Below, one piece after another: positions 1 to 9,737 of a DNA stretch of 64,000 nt (its first letter is position 1; every line of letters begins with the position of its first letter). The stretch comes from an uncultured Bacteroidota bacterium. Its GTDB lineage: Bacteria > Bacteroidota > Bacteroidia > Chitinophagales > Chitinophagaceae. The translations under genes and the position numbers were made by a program. Below the pieces are notes generated by a model. That model was not told the origin of the DNA, made no database searches, and saw only the letters and a list, made by a program, of their open reading frames with translations. Location: assembly GCA_903887415.1 (NCBI GenBank), contig CAISPO010000039.1, positions 45,835 through 109,834 of the forward strand, read 5' to 3'.

Positions 1-1
1 G

Positions 2-379
2 CAGAATGGTAAGTACACCCTGCTGGTATTCTACTCGCCTACCTGCGGCCATTGCCAGCACGAGCTGCCCGCGCTTGACTCGGTTTACCAGGCTGTATTG
101 AAGAAAAAAGGGCTGAAAATATTTACGGTAGCCACTGAGGGAAGCGAGCAGTCCATTAACGACTTTATCACGAAGAACAAGCTGGAAGAGTGGACCAATA
201 CCTGGGACCCCGACCATTCGGGAGACTGGCGAGGAAAATATGATGTTTATAGCACGCCTACTATATATTTGCTTGACGAAAAGAAAATAATAAGAGGAAA
301 ACGAATAGACCATACCACTATTGCTGGCCTGGTGGATATGCTTGAAAAAAAAGACAAACAAAAATCCGGTAAAAAATAA
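2..379 (+). CDS. Thioredoxin-like (TlpA/AhpC-TSA type) protein, C-terminal part; 5' end outside window
   Basis: Frame is open from base 2: QNGKYTLLVFYSPTCGHCQHELPALDS... with CGHC motif and a later cis-Pro-like TPT motif. Confidence 0.8.
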   Translation, partial: QNGKYTLLVFYSPTCGHCQHELPALDSVYQAVLKKKGLKIFTVATEGSEQSINDFITKNKLEEWTNTWDPDHSGDWRGKYDVYSTPTIYLLDEKKIIRGKRIDHTTIAGLVDMLEKKDKQKSGKK

Positions 380-405
380 AAATCCTAAAAATAAAAACAC
401 ACACA

Positions 406-2367
406 ATGCGAAAGCTGATTTTAACATGTATTGCTTCAGGTATCTGTATGGTATCCGGGTATGCGCAATCTTTATTTACTTACGGCCCTCATTCGGTATC
501 TAAAGAAGAATTTTTACGGGTTTACAAAAAGAACAGCATCAATAAGAAGCCGGACATGACCGACACTGCGCTGAGAAGCTACCTGGACCTTTATGCCCTG
601 TTCCGCATGAAAGTTGCCGAGGCCGATAAGCAAAAGCTGGATACGGTTGCTACCATAGACCACGAACTGGACAGCTACCGGAAGCAACTGGCCAAGAACT
701 ACCTGACCGACGAGCAGGTAACCAATAAAATAATACATGAGGCCTACGACCGTATGAAGGAAGATGTACACGTAGAACACATCCTCATCACCTGCACACC
801 AGGCAGCGATACTGTTGCCGCTTACCGGAAGATAGACAGCCTCTATCACCTGATAGAAAGTAAAAAGGCCGATTTCGAAACGCTGGCCAAACAATTTTCT
901 GATGATAAAGGATCAAAGGACAATGGCGGTGACATAGGCTATTTCTCTGCACTGCAAACAGTGTATGCGTTTGAGAATATGGCGTACAGCACCCCGGTGG
1001 GAAAAGTATCTGCACCATTCAAAACACAGTTTGGCTACCACATCATCAAGGTACTGGACAAGCGTGCCGACCGCGGCCAGGTGAAAGTGGCCCAGATCAT
1101 GATCGGCGTTTCAAAGTCAAAAGGGGAAGCAGGGGTAGAAGAAGGCCGCAAGCGCGCCGACAGTGTTGAGGCAATGCTGAAAGGAGGCGCTTCATTTGAA
1201 GACCTGGTAAAAAAATACTCCGATGATAAATACACTGTTAACGATGGTGGTGTGATGAAGCCATTTGGTACGGGGCATATGGTAATGGCATTTGAAAATG
1301 CGGCGTTCGCACTTAAGAAACCAGGCGATATATCTGAGCCGGTAAAAACGGATTACGGCTTCCATATCATAAAGCTGATCGCCAAATACCCGCTGCAGCC
1401 ATACGATACACTCTACCCTACGCTGAAGCATAAGGTGGAAAACGACTCACGCGCGCAGGTGGCAAGAGACCGCTTCTTTGCGAAAATAAAGGAGAAGAGC
1501 GGATTTAAAGAATACCCGGAGAACGTAGCTGAGGTGAACACCAAACTAATGTCAGTGCCGGATACCGGCAAGGGTGCCAAAACATTCAAAGCAGCGGACT
1601 TTAAGGACATGACCAAGCCTGCATTTACGCTTGCCGGCAGAAACTACCTGCAAAACGATTTCGTGAAATATGCAGAGAACCTGACACACGGCAAGCTGAA
1701 CGGGCCGAAGAACGCTGTGGTGCGCGATGCTTATAATATGTACGTGAACAGCGTGGTAAATGACTTTGAAGAGCATAAACTGGTAGAAGAAAACCCGGAG
1801 TTCAAGAACCTGATGGAAGAATACCGCGATGGTATCATGCTGTTTGAGTTGATGGACCGCAATGTATGGAGTAAAGCAGCTAAAGACTCCGTGGGGCTGA
1901 AGGCTTTTTATGAGACGCATAACAGCAAGTATAACTGGGAGCCTGGTTTTGACGGCGCTGTATATAAATTCAAGAACAAGGCGGCTTTTGATACCGGCAT
2001 GATACTGCTGAAAGGCGGTAAAGCGACAGACGAGGAAATGGTAAAAGCGATCAATACCCAGGCCAGCCCTGATGGCGTGAACATACAGCGCGGGCGTTAT
2101 GAGTTCTCCCGTTTTAAAGACGCTACACAGGCCGAGCTGCAGAAAGACAATATGAAAGTAATACCCGGCACGAACGGCCAATACACGGTGATTGTGGCCA
2201 AAAAAATATACCCTACAGCGACCAAAAAAACGCTTGAGGAAGCCCGTGGCTATGTTGTAGCCGAATACCAGGACTACCTGGAGAAACAATGGAACGAAAA
2301 AATGCGACGCGAATACCCTGTGAAGGTTAATGAAACGGTTTTTAAGAGCATGGTGGGCAAGAAATAG
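406..2367 (+). CDS. Peptidylprolyl isomerase, SurA/parvulin type with two PpiC-like domains
   Basis: Signal peptide, then two rotamase segments (EHILITCTPG...GGDIGYF...AFENMAYSTPVGKVSAPFKTQFGYHIIKV and VAQIMIGV...GYHII-like repeat). Confidence 0.85.
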   Translation: MRKLILTCIASGICMVSGYAQSLFTYGPHSVSKEEFLRVYKKNSINKKPDMTDTALRSYLDLYALFRMKVAEADKQKLDTVATIDHELDSYRKQLAKNYLTDEQVTNKIIHEAYDRMKEDVHVEHILITCTPGSDTVAAYRKIDSLYHLIESKKADFETLAKQFSDDKGSKDNGGDIGYFSALQTVYAFENMAYSTPVGKVSAPFKTQFGYHIIKVLDKRADRGQVKVAQIMIGVSKSKGEAGVEEGRKRADSVEAMLKGGASFEDLVKKYSDDKYTVNDGGVMKPFGTGHMVMAFENAAFALKKPGDISEPVKTDYGFHIIKLIAKYPLQPYDTLYPTLKHKVENDSRAQVARDRFFAKIKEKSGFKEYPENVAEVNTKLMSVPDTGKGAKTFKAADFKDMTKPAFTLAGRNYLQNDFVKYAENLTHGKLNGPKNAVVRDAYNMYVNSVVNDFEEHKLVEENPEFKNLMEEYRDGIMLFELMDRNVWSKAAKDSVGLKAFYETHNSKYNWEPGFDGAVYKFKNKAAFDTGMILLKGGKATDEEMVKAINTQASPDGVNIQRGRYEFSRFKDATQAELQKDNMKVIPGTNGQYTVIVAKKIYPTATKKTLEEARGYVVAEYQDYLEKQWNEKMRREYPVKVNETVFKSMVGKK

Positions 2368-2526
2368 AAATACTCTTATTTTTAACGTAAAGGGTTCCGG
2401 GCAACCGGGACCCTTTGTTATTAATTTATTGCGTGTTTAAAAAGAAAGAGGAGTTGTAAAATCCCGCAAGATTTCCCTGCTTCAAATATATTTATTAGCT
2501 TTAGGCTTTAAAATATTTTTCAACCG

Positions 2527-3240
2527 ATGAAATACTTTTTACTGGTACTCTCTATTATTGTTGTTATTGCCTCCTGCAACAAACCCCCTGTGACTACTCC
2601 CAGCAGGGAAAGTATGCTGCGTGTTGGCAAGTGGCATGTTACCGCCGGTACGCTTACGTTGAGGAAACCCAATGGCGTAGATACGACACTTAACTACCTT
2701 AACTGGATCCCGGTGTGCCACAGGGATGATTATATCAAATTCGACTCTCTTAATGTGGGTTATCTATTCCCTGGCAGCGACATTTGTAATGCAGGAGATG
2801 CTGATTCTATTGGTTTTACATGGAAGCTGGAGAATGGAGAAACAACAATGAGCTTGTACAATGGGTTTAGCAATACATTTGGGGTGGCCGAATCAATTTT
2901 GTTACCGGTCTATTTCGATACACTTTCGCACTCACCGCTGCAGCTTGATACACTTATCGGTGCGGTAGCCGCTTCAATGGAAACACCCGCGGGACCGATA
3001 GTGCTTGATTCCTTGTGGAAGCTGCATTTTGATTCTGCCTCTATACAGCGGTTAGATATCTATACTGCGACTATTTCCAGTTTCAGCTCGAGTGCATTTA
3101 CTATTAATTTCGCTGTTATATCCACTTATCCCGATTCTACAGGGCATCATACAGGTTTTGACGCGACAAATAATATTGATATGAATCCAATTTACCGCCC
3201 CGATACTTTTCACTACTCAGTCACGTATAGCAACGAATAA
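2527..3240 (+). CDS. Hypothetical lipoprotein
   Basis: ORF with N-terminal lipoprotein signal (VIASCNKPP). Confidence 0.6.
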   Translation: MKYFLLVLSIIVVIASCNKPPVTTPSRESMLRVGKWHVTAGTLTLRKPNGVDTTLNYLNWIPVCHRDDYIKFDSLNVGYLFPGSDICNAGDADSIGFTWKLENGETTMSLYNGFSNTFGVAESILLPVYFDTLSHSPLQLDTLIGAVAASMETPAGPIVLDSLWKLHFDSASIQRLDIYTATISSFSSSAFTINFAVISTYPDSTGHHTGFDATNNIDMNPIYRPDTFHYSVTYSNE

Positions 3241-3260
3241 AAAAACATTGTTAAGTACAT

Positions 3261-3304
3261 AGGACCACCATCCCGATAGCTATCGGGATGCCGGTGGTTT
3301 TTAC
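3261..3304 (+). terminator. Hairpin terminator containing the perfect palindrome CATCCCGATAGCTATCGGGATG
   Basis: Palindrome 3269-3290 flanked by ACCACC/GGTGGT arms and a short T-run, just after the 2527-3240 ORF. Confidence 0.6.
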
Positions 3305-3324
3305 ATACATAGCCTTTTCATTCG

Positions 3325-3332
3325 TACATTTG
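3325..3332 (+). promoter_or_regulatory. Putative Bacteroidetes -7 element (TACATTTG) for thrS
   Basis: Matches TAnnTTTG consensus 22 bp upstream of the likely thrS ATG. Confidence 0.4.
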
Positions 3333-3353
3333 CAACTTATTTTAGTAAAGAAC

Positions 3354-5312
3354 ATGATACACATTACATTACCCGATGGCGCGGTGCGCGAATATGCTGA
3401 AGGAACAAGCGCAGCCGATGTAGCAAAATCTATAAGCGAAGGACTGGCACGCAAGGTGCTGGCTGCGGAAGTAAATGGCGAGGTATGGGATTCCTCCCGC
3501 CCTATTAATAATGATGCAACCCTTAAACTGCTGACGTGGGACGACAAAAACGCTAAGTCAACATTCTGGCATTCTTCCGCCCACCTGATGGCAGAGGCCC
3601 TGGAGGCATTGTACCCCGGTGTGAAACTGGGCATAGGCCCTGCTATAGAAACCGGTTTTTATTATGATGTGGACCTTGGCGACCGCACCATAAGCGATGA
3701 AGACCTGAAAAAGATAGAGGACAAAATGAAGGAGCTGGCAAAAACCAACAGCACCTACGTTAGAAAAGATATTTCGAAGAATGACGCGATAGCCTACTTT
3801 ACCGAAAAGGGAGACCAGTATAAACTGGAGCTACTGGAAGGACTGGACGATGGCAGTATTACCTTTTATACACAAGGTAACTTCACTGACCTATGCCGTG
3901 GCCCGCACATACCCAGCACAAGCCCTATAAAGGCTGTGAAGCTCACCAACATTGCAGGTGCATACTGGAGAGGCAATGAGAAAAACAAAATGCTCACCCG
4001 CATTTACGGAGTAACCTTCCCTGCGCAGAAAGAATTGGACGAATACCTGGCCTTGCTGGAAGAAGCAAAAAAACGCGACCACCGCAAACTGGGCAAGGAG
4101 CTGGAACTGTTCACCTTTTCAGAAAAAGTGGGCAGCGGATTGCCGTTATGGTTGCCAAAGGGCGCCATGCTGCGCGAGCGCCTGCAACAGTTTCTCCAGA
4201 GGGCACAGATAGAGACTGGTTACCTGCCGGTTATCACACCGCATATAGGCAGCAAGCAACTGTATGTAACATCCGGCCACTGGGAGAAGTATGGACAGGA
4301 CAGCTTCCGCCCCATTACTACGCCGCAGGAAGGCGAAGAGTTTATGCTGAAACCCATGAACTGCCCGCACCACTGCGAAATATATAAATCCTCTCCGCGC
4401 TCATACAAAGACCTGCCACTGCGCCTGGCCGAATTTGGCACTGTATATCGCTACGAGCAGAGCGGCGAACTGCACGGGCTTACACGTGTGCGCGGCTTTA
4501 CACAGGATGATGCACATCTCTTTTGTATGCCGGAACAGGTGTCTAACGAATTCAAGAAGGTAATAGACCTCGTGCTTTATGTGTTTGAATCGCTGGGCTT
4601 TACTGAATATACAGCACAGGTATCGCTGCGCGACAAGGAAGACCGCAGCAAGTATATAGGCTCTGAAGAAAACTGGCAAATAGCGGAACAAGCTATTATA
4701 GATGCTGCGGCTGATAAGGGACTGAAAACAGTGATAGAATATGGCGAGGCTGCATTCTATGGCCCGAAGCTGGACTTTATGGTACGCGACGCCATAGGCC
4801 GCAGGTGGCAGCTCGGCACTATACAGGTGGACTATAACCTACCCGAGCGTTTTGAGCTGGAGTATGTGGATAGCGACAACAGCCGCAAACGCCCGGTAAT
4901 GATACACCGTGCGCCATTCGGCTCAATGGAGCGCTTTATTGCAGTTCTTATTGAGAACTGCGCAGGCAACTTCCCGCTGTGGCTGGCGCCATTGCAGGTG
5001 AAAATACTGCCCATAAGCGATAAGTACAGCGAGTATGCACACCATGTAGCCGCCAGGCTGAAAAACGCCGATGTAAGGGGTGAAGTGGATGACCGCAGTG
5101 AGAAGATAGGCCGGAAGATACGCGACACCGAACTGATGAAGACCCCATACATGCTGATAGTAGGCGAAAAAGAAATGGCCGACAATACAGTATCTGTGCG
5201 GGTACATGGCGAAGGGGATAAAGGCGCTGTGCCTATTGATACATTCATATCAGAAATACGGGATATAGTCAGTGAGCAGATTAAGGGTAAAAGGCGGGAA
5301 AATGTTGCGTAA
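3354..5312 (+). CDS. thrS: Threonine--tRNA ligase
   Basis: TGS domain start [14 protein letters not shown], motifs [22 protein letters not shown]; internal ATG at 3354 preferred over ORF start 3288. Confidence 0.95.
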   Translation: MIHITLPDGAVREYAEGTSAADVAKSISEGLARKVLAAEVNGEVWDSSRPINNDATLKLLTWDDKNAKSTFWHSSAHLMAEALEALYPGVKLGIGPAIETGFYYDVDLGDRTISDEDLKKIEDKMKELAKTNSTYVRKDISKNDAIAYFTEKGDQYKLELLEGLDDGSITFYTQGNFTDLCRGPHIPSTSPIKAVKLTNIAGAYWRGNEKNKMLTRIYGVTFPAQKELDEYLALLEEAKKRDHRKLGKELELFTFSEKVGSGLPLWLPKGAMLRERLQQFLQRAQIETGYLPVITPHIGSKQLYVTSGHWEKYGQDSFRPITTPQEGEEFMLKPMNCPHHCEIYKSSPRSYKDLPLRLAEFGTVYRYEQSGELHGLTRVRGFTQDDAHLFCMPEQVSNEFKKVIDLVLYVFESLGFTEYTAQVSLRDKEDRSKYIGSEENWQIAEQAIIDAAADKGLKTVIEYGEAAFYGPKLDFMVRDAIGRRWQLGTIQVDYNLPERFELEYVDSDNSRKRPVMIHRAPFGSMERFIAVLIENCAGNFPLWLAPLQVKILPISDKYSEYAHHVAARLKNADVRGEVDDRSEKIGRKIRDTELMKTPYMLIVGEKEMADNTVSVRVHGEGDKGAVPIDTFISEIRDIVSEQIKGKRRENVA

Positions 5313-5384
5313 AAAAATATTACCTTGCAAGTTGACCAATAGGGACAAATATTTTATTTTTGCCAATAATCTTAAAAACAATTA

Positions 5385-5942
5385 ATGCAGAAAAGACCAA
5401 AAGGAAAACCTTTTTTCAGGCCGAGAGTGCCACAGAATGAACACCGTCTTAACAATGAGATCACCGCACCAGAAGTGCGTGTGATAGGCGAAGATATAGA
5501 GCCAGGGATATACCCGCTGGCAGCAGCGCTGAAAATGGCGATAGAAAAAGAAGTGGACCTGGTGGAGATATCTCCCAATGCAGTGCCGCCAGTATGCCGC
5601 CTCATTGACTACAAAAAATTCCTTTACGAGAAAAAGAAGAAAGAAAAGGAGCAGAAAGCCAAGGCCAAGCAATCGGAAGTAAAGGAAATACGTTTTACAC
5701 CAAACACCGATGACCATGACTTTGACTTCAAAGCCAAACACGCGGAAAAATTTCTGCAGGATGGCAATAAGGTGAAGTGCTATGTGCAGTTCAAAGGCCG
5801 TGCGATCATGTTCCAGGAGCGTGGGGAGCTGCTGCTGCTGAAATTCGCAGAGCGTATGGCAGAGCATGGCGCACTGGAATCGATGCCTAAAATGGAAGGA
5901 AGAAGAATGCTGGCGATGTTCTCACCCAAAAAGAAAAAATAA
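5385..5942 (+). CDS. infC: Translation initiation factor IF-3
   Basis: NNEITAPEVRVIGED...VDLVEISPNAVPPVCRLIDYKKFLYE and C-terminal IF3 domain. Confidence 0.95.
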   Translation: MQKRPKGKPFFRPRVPQNEHRLNNEITAPEVRVIGEDIEPGIYPLAAALKMAIEKEVDLVEISPNAVPPVCRLIDYKKFLYEKKKKEKEQKAKAKQSEVKEIRFTPNTDDHDFDFKAKHAEKFLQDGNKVKCYVQFKGRAIMFQERGELLLLKFAERMAEHGALESMPKMEGRRMLAMFSPKKKK

Positions 5943-5956
5943 AACAGGCGCGCTAA

Positions 5957-6010
5957 CTCTTAAATAACCTATTGGTAATCAGAAATTAACTGGCTTTTGT
6001 TATTTAAGTG
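5957..6010 (+). terminator. Long-loop inverted repeat after infC
   Basis: CTTAAATAAC (5959-5968) and GTTATTTAAG (5999-6008) are exact reverse complements; followed by A/T-rich DNA. Confidence 0.4.
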
Positions 6011-6106
6011 TAAAAAAAAATTGTAAAAAATTTGTTTGAAGTAAAAAGGTGCTGTACCTTTACATCATTATCAGGAACGATACTTCGCTTTTTTCAGCAT
6101 AAAGAT

Positions 6107-6161
6107 GTTTTCATGGTGATAGGGTTTATAGGGGCTGGCCTGTTCTCAGGCTGGCTTTTTT
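6107..6161 (+). repeat. 55-bp direct repeat copy 1, ends in terminator-like hairpin plus T-run
   Basis: GTTTTCATGGTGATAGGGTTTATAGGGGCTGGCCTGTTCTCAGGCTGGCTTTTTT. Confidence 0.85.
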
Positions 6162-6228
6162 TTATTTTGTTTTTTGATAGTTTATTGTATATTTGCACGA
6201 GAAACGTTAATTTTAAGACAAGAAATTA

Positions 6229-6259
6229 TTTGCAGATATTCGCAGAGTTTTTAACTTTG
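6229..6259 (+). promoter_or_regulatory. Putative Bacteroidetes promoter TTTG-N19-TAACTTTG upstream of repeat copy 2
   Basis: TTTG at 6229-6232, TAACTTTG at 6252-6259. Confidence 0.4.
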
Positions 6260-6264
6260 CAACA

Positions 6265-6319
6265 GTTTTCATAGTGATAGGGTTTATAGGGGCTGGCCTG
6301 TTCTCAGGCTGGCTTTTTT
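6265..6319 (+). repeat. 55-bp direct repeat copy 2, ends in terminator-like hairpin plus T-run
   Basis: Differs from copy 1 by one base (A for G in TCATAGTG). Confidence 0.85.
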
Positions 6320-6362
6320 ATTTCGCAACAATAATTCCTATATTACACAAAAATCCTTCAGT

Positions 6363-7436
6363 ATGCGGTCACTTTTACTTTGCCTGCTTATTTTTATCAC
6401 TGGCGCTTGCGGCGCACAGCCGTTGGCTGCATATGTCGATATCCAAAACCAGTTAATGGTTTGGGACAAAGGGCTGATCCACAAGATCGACTTCATGCCA
6501 CCTACATCGATGAAAATAGGGCGTACTACTATCCCGTATCTCGACAATTCCCGCTCGTTCAAAATATACTATAATGGCGCAGTGAAAGAAGTGAATGCGG
6601 GCTTTACCAATGCGTATTTTCCAACCGACAACATTGTTGGTTTCCTCAACCAGAAATCGCTCAACGTTTTCGACAGAGGCGTTACAAAAAACCTAACCGG
6701 CGTGTGTGATCAGTATTTTATCGCAGACAGCGTTGTGCTGTTTCTTGACAGCTACAAAGGTGAGTACCGGGCCTATTATAACAAAGAGACCTATACGGTA
6801 GAATCATATATCCCGGACAGTGTGTTGTCGCACCTGAAGGTATCAGATAACATTATTGCGTTCGACAACTTCGCCAACCAGTTCAGGATATTTTTCCGCG
6901 GCCAGCTCTTAGCGCAGGAAGACTACCAGGTGCGGAGCTTTGATGCCGGTAGAAATACGGTAGGCTATGTGGACGTTGATCACAAATTCAAGGTGTTCCA
7001 TAACGGACAAACTTTTGTGCTGGATGATTTTGCTCCGCAATCGTACAAAGTGGGTGATGACCTGATCGCCTATGTGGCCAGTGATGGCTATTTTAAGATA
7101 TTCTATGGCGACTCGCTGCACACCGTAGGATTTATGAGCCCTACCTACCAGGTTGGCGACAATGTAATGGCATACAAAGATCCCGGAGGAACGCTGAAGG
7201 TATTTTACAAAGGCAACATCACCGAGATGGAAAGCTACTACCCTACCGGCATCATTTGTCAGTACAACTCACTCGCATACATTGGCGCGGGCAACACACT
7301 GCGCCTCTTCACTGAGGGCCAGATGTATGATGTGACCAATGCCGACCTGGCTAACTGGACACTCAATTACGATGTGATCACCTACCAGATAGGCCAAGGA
7401 GTGTTTAAGGTTTTTTATAAGGGGGAGGAGTATTAA
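6363..7436 (+). CDS. Secreted hypothetical protein with internal ~50-aa repeats
   Basis: Signal peptide MRSLLLCLLIFITGACGAQ; recurring units such as VGDNVMAYKDPGGTLKVFYKG, VGDDLIAYVASDGYFKIFYGD. Confidence 0.7.
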   Translation: MRSLLLCLLIFITGACGAQPLAAYVDIQNQLMVWDKGLIHKIDFMPPTSMKIGRTTIPYLDNSRSFKIYYNGAVKEVNAGFTNAYFPTDNIVGFLNQKSLNVFDRGVTKNLTGVCDQYFIADSVVLFLDSYKGEYRAYYNKETYTVESYIPDSVLSHLKVSDNIIAFDNFANQFRIFFRGQLLAQEDYQVRSFDAGRNTVGYVDVDHKFKVFHNGQTFVLDDFAPQSYKVGDDLIAYVASDGYFKIFYGDSLHTVGFMSPTYQVGDNVMAYKDPGGTLKVFYKGNITEMESYYPTGIICQYNSLAYIGAGNTLRLFTEGQMYDVTNADLANWTLNYDVITYQIGQGVFKVFYKGEEY

Positions 7437-7608
7437 CCCCTGTCCCCTCCCGCTGAAATAGCGGGACCTTGTTCCGGGGAGACTATTCATTTGGCTTAGG
7501 TTATATTTTCAGCTTTGGGCCATATCCGGTCAGTCTTGTTTTTCCCGCGTTGATATTATTGGAGCTTTCTGCGAGCTTGAAAAGTGTATGCTCAATAACC
7601 TGAAATGC

Positions 7609-7650
7609 GTAGAGACGCAATGCATTGGTAATGATATATTTGGTTGTACC
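7609..7650 (+). repeat. Left terminal inverted repeat
   Basis: GTAGAGACGCAATGCATTGGTAATGATATATTTGGTTGTACC. Confidence 0.8.
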
Positions 7651-7688
7651 AAAAAATGATTGTATATTTGTGTTGTAATAAAAACACA

Positions 7689-8641
7689 ATGATACCACAA
7701 TTTAATTCTTTTGCTGCAATGGTTACTGCTTTACCTACCGATAAAGCATGTCGTGAATACCTTGAAACACAACGCTGGGGCGGCGTTCCGGTATGCCCAC
7801 ATTGCGGCGTAGTTGATGCAAACCACTACAAACTTAATGTAAAAGGCGAATTTAAGGGTATGTACAAATGTCGTTCATGCAAAGAGCGATTCACAGTTAC
7901 TATGGGAACTATGTTTGAGGGTTCACCAATTCCTTTGCGTAAATGGTTCATGGCTACCTTTATGTTTTCAGCGCATAAGAAAGGAATAAGCAGCCACCAG
8001 TTAGCGCGTGATCTGGGTGTCACTCAAAAAACTGCATGGTTTATGTTGCATCGTTTACGCCTTGCATTTACTGATAGTAACGATTCACCATTAGGCGGCG
8101 AAGGTGTTGTAGTTGAAACTGACGTTACAATTCATGGCGGTAAGACTAAGAACATGCACAATAAAAAACGTGCTGCAATGCTGAAAGATAAGTCAATGAG
8201 AAACGACAATAAGACCAGCATTTCAGCATACATTGAGCGCGGCGGTAACATTCGCTTTGATGTAATAGACCACAACGAAAACGAGCCGGATTTGTTGAGG
8301 AAACATGTTGATACTGATTCGGTGCTTATGACTGATACCGCCAATGCCTACGTAAAGGTAGGTAAAGAATTTGCGCACCATGCAAGTGTTGACCACACTA
8401 AGGACGAATATGTACGTGATGGAGTGATACATACCAATACGATCGAAGGGGCGTTTTCACATTTTGACCGTATGGTAATAGGAACATACCATAGCATTAC
8501 TCCAAGCATTTACAGGCTTATTGCAATGAATTAGGGTTTAGGTATAATAGCCGTAAGATAACAGATAAGATGCGCTTTGATATGGCTTTAACGCGCACCG
8601 TGGGTGCACAACTAAACTACAATACATTGATAGCAAAATAA
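7689..8641 (+). pseudogene. IS1595 family (ISXO2-like) transposase, frameshifted near 8503
   Basis: Zinc ribbon CPHCGV...CRSCKERF, DDE-like region VVETDVTIHGGK; the 7689-8534 frame ends early while the -1 frame continues LQAYCNELGFRYNSRKITDKMRFDMALTRTVGAQLNYNTLIAK* to 8641. Confidence 0.8.
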
Positions 8642-8670
8642 TCTACCTTTACACTCACAAAAGCAATCAC

Positions 8671-8784
8671 ATGGGAGCGATAATCCAAATATTCAGACTG
8701 GCAGCAGCTTTGATTGTTTTTGTTTGTTCCGCGTTCTATACCATTGGACAGGACATAAAAAAGATGCGAACGCACAGGCATTAG
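8671..8784 (+). CDS. 37-aa hypothetical small membrane protein inside the transposable element
   Basis: MGAIIQIFRLAAALIVFVCSAFYTIGQDIKKMRTHRH*; not in the supplied ORF track. Confidence 0.35.
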   Translation: MGAIIQIFRLAAALIVFVCSAFYTIGQDIKKMRTHRH

Positions 8785-8868
8785 ATGCGTTGATATTGTT
8801 GGTGTGTTGCTAAAAGTAACTTGAACGTGAGAATTCAAAATTACTAAAAACTAGCAACATGGCAATTC

Positions 8869-9426
8869 TCATTCCTTTTCTTCTTTCCATATTAGCGGCA
8901 ATATATACCATAGGCTTGCGCCTAGACAAGCGCAAGCCAACGCAAGAACGAAGATTTTACCGAGATCGAAATAACTATTCTGATAAATCTTCACAAGGTC
9001 TAATAAATACCAAGCAAAAGGAGTTGACACGCCAACGGCTAAGGTATATTGGAGATTTTGGGCTATTTGGACTCTTCGCTCCGCCTGGTTATTTTCCAGA
9101 ATCCGACCACGATAGCCACCCTGTTTGCTGAAAATTATACCATTGAACGAAATGGTTAGCATCCTGTCATTGGGGTGTAATTCTGCATTATAAGCAGGTT
9201 CTATGAATTTATCATCAGATAGTTTTTTAATCATGGCAGGGAAATATTCATAAAATTCACCCTTTCGCAGATGCCTAAATTCTTGATGAACTACTTTTTT
9301 TAAAAGTTCATATGAAATGCTATTCCGCATTACGATAATAGGGACATTCTTTGTGGCATCAGGGGGCATACAAAACCATTCAAGAATCCTGTCTATCATT
9401 TCTATCTCCTCCGGCATGTTTTTCAT
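8869..9426 (-). CDS. Hypothetical protein with C-terminal transmembrane segments (element cargo)
   Basis: 185-aa ORF; hydrophobic C-terminus TPFAWYLLDLV...FVLALACACLGASLWYILPLIW. Confidence 0.55.
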   Translation of the reverse strand: MKNMPEEIEMIDRILEWFCMPPDATKNVPIIVMRNSISYELLKKVVHQEFRHLRKGEFYEYFPAMIKKLSDDKFIEPAYNAELHPNDRMLTISFNGIIFSKQGGYRGRILENNQAERRVQIAQNLQYTLAVGVSTPFAWYLLDLVKIYQNSYFDLGKIFVLALACACLGASLWYILPLIWKEEKE

Positions 9427-9485
9427 TCTTTAAACATACAAAACCTTAACTGATTTGTATATCGGAAAAATGCTAACTTTACACT

Positions 9486-9653
9486 ATGCCTAAACCAAAA
9501 GAAATACGGCACGAAAAGAAAAAAGGGCTTACGGATAAGGAGCTAATAGAGAAGTACGGCAAGGATGCGCCGGAACAGCCATTTGAGAGCATGATAAACG
9601 TGATGTTATCTAAGCCAAATCCCAACGCGCCTGTTAAGGTTGCAAAGCGCTAA
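9486..9653 (+). CDS. 55-aa hypothetical protein inside the transposable element
   Basis: MPKPKEIRHEKKKGLTDKELIEKYGKDAPEQPFESMINVMLSKPNPNAPVKVAKR*; read directly from sequence. Confidence 0.45.
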   Translation: MPKPKEIRHEKKKGLTDKELIEKYGKDAPEQPFESMINVMLSKPNPNAPVKVAKR

Positions 9654-9695
9654 AATCCGCTACTGGCAAGCGTTACCGAATAGACGTAATTTACT

Positions 9696-9737
9696 GGTAC
9701 ATTTTAGTATATCGTTACCAATGCATTGCGTCTCTAC
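9696..9737 (-). repeat. Right terminal inverted repeat
   Basis: Reverse complement reads GTAGAGACGCAATGCATTGGTAACGATATACTAAAATGTACC. Confidence 0.8.

Larger units (their letters stand above)
7609..9737. mobile_element. IS1595/ISXO2-like transposable element with terminal inverted repeats and cargo ORFs
   Basis: Terminal inverted repeats 7609-7650 and 9696-9737 (GTAGAGACGCAATGCATTGGTAAyGATATAyT...TGTACC) enclosing an ISXO2-like transposase. Confidence 0.75.

Noticed and set aside
1552-2289. 245-aa minus-strand ORF
   Set aside because: Antisense to the well-supported PpiC-type gene; His/Phe/Val-rich shadow translation with no recognisable motif.
6032-6456. Two small ORFs encoding IGFIGAGLFSGWLF as a hydrophobic peptide family
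   Set aside because: The shared peptide is a by-product of the duplicated terminator-like unit; the second copy lacks a good start in the same position (ATAGTG). Kept only as an alternative reading.
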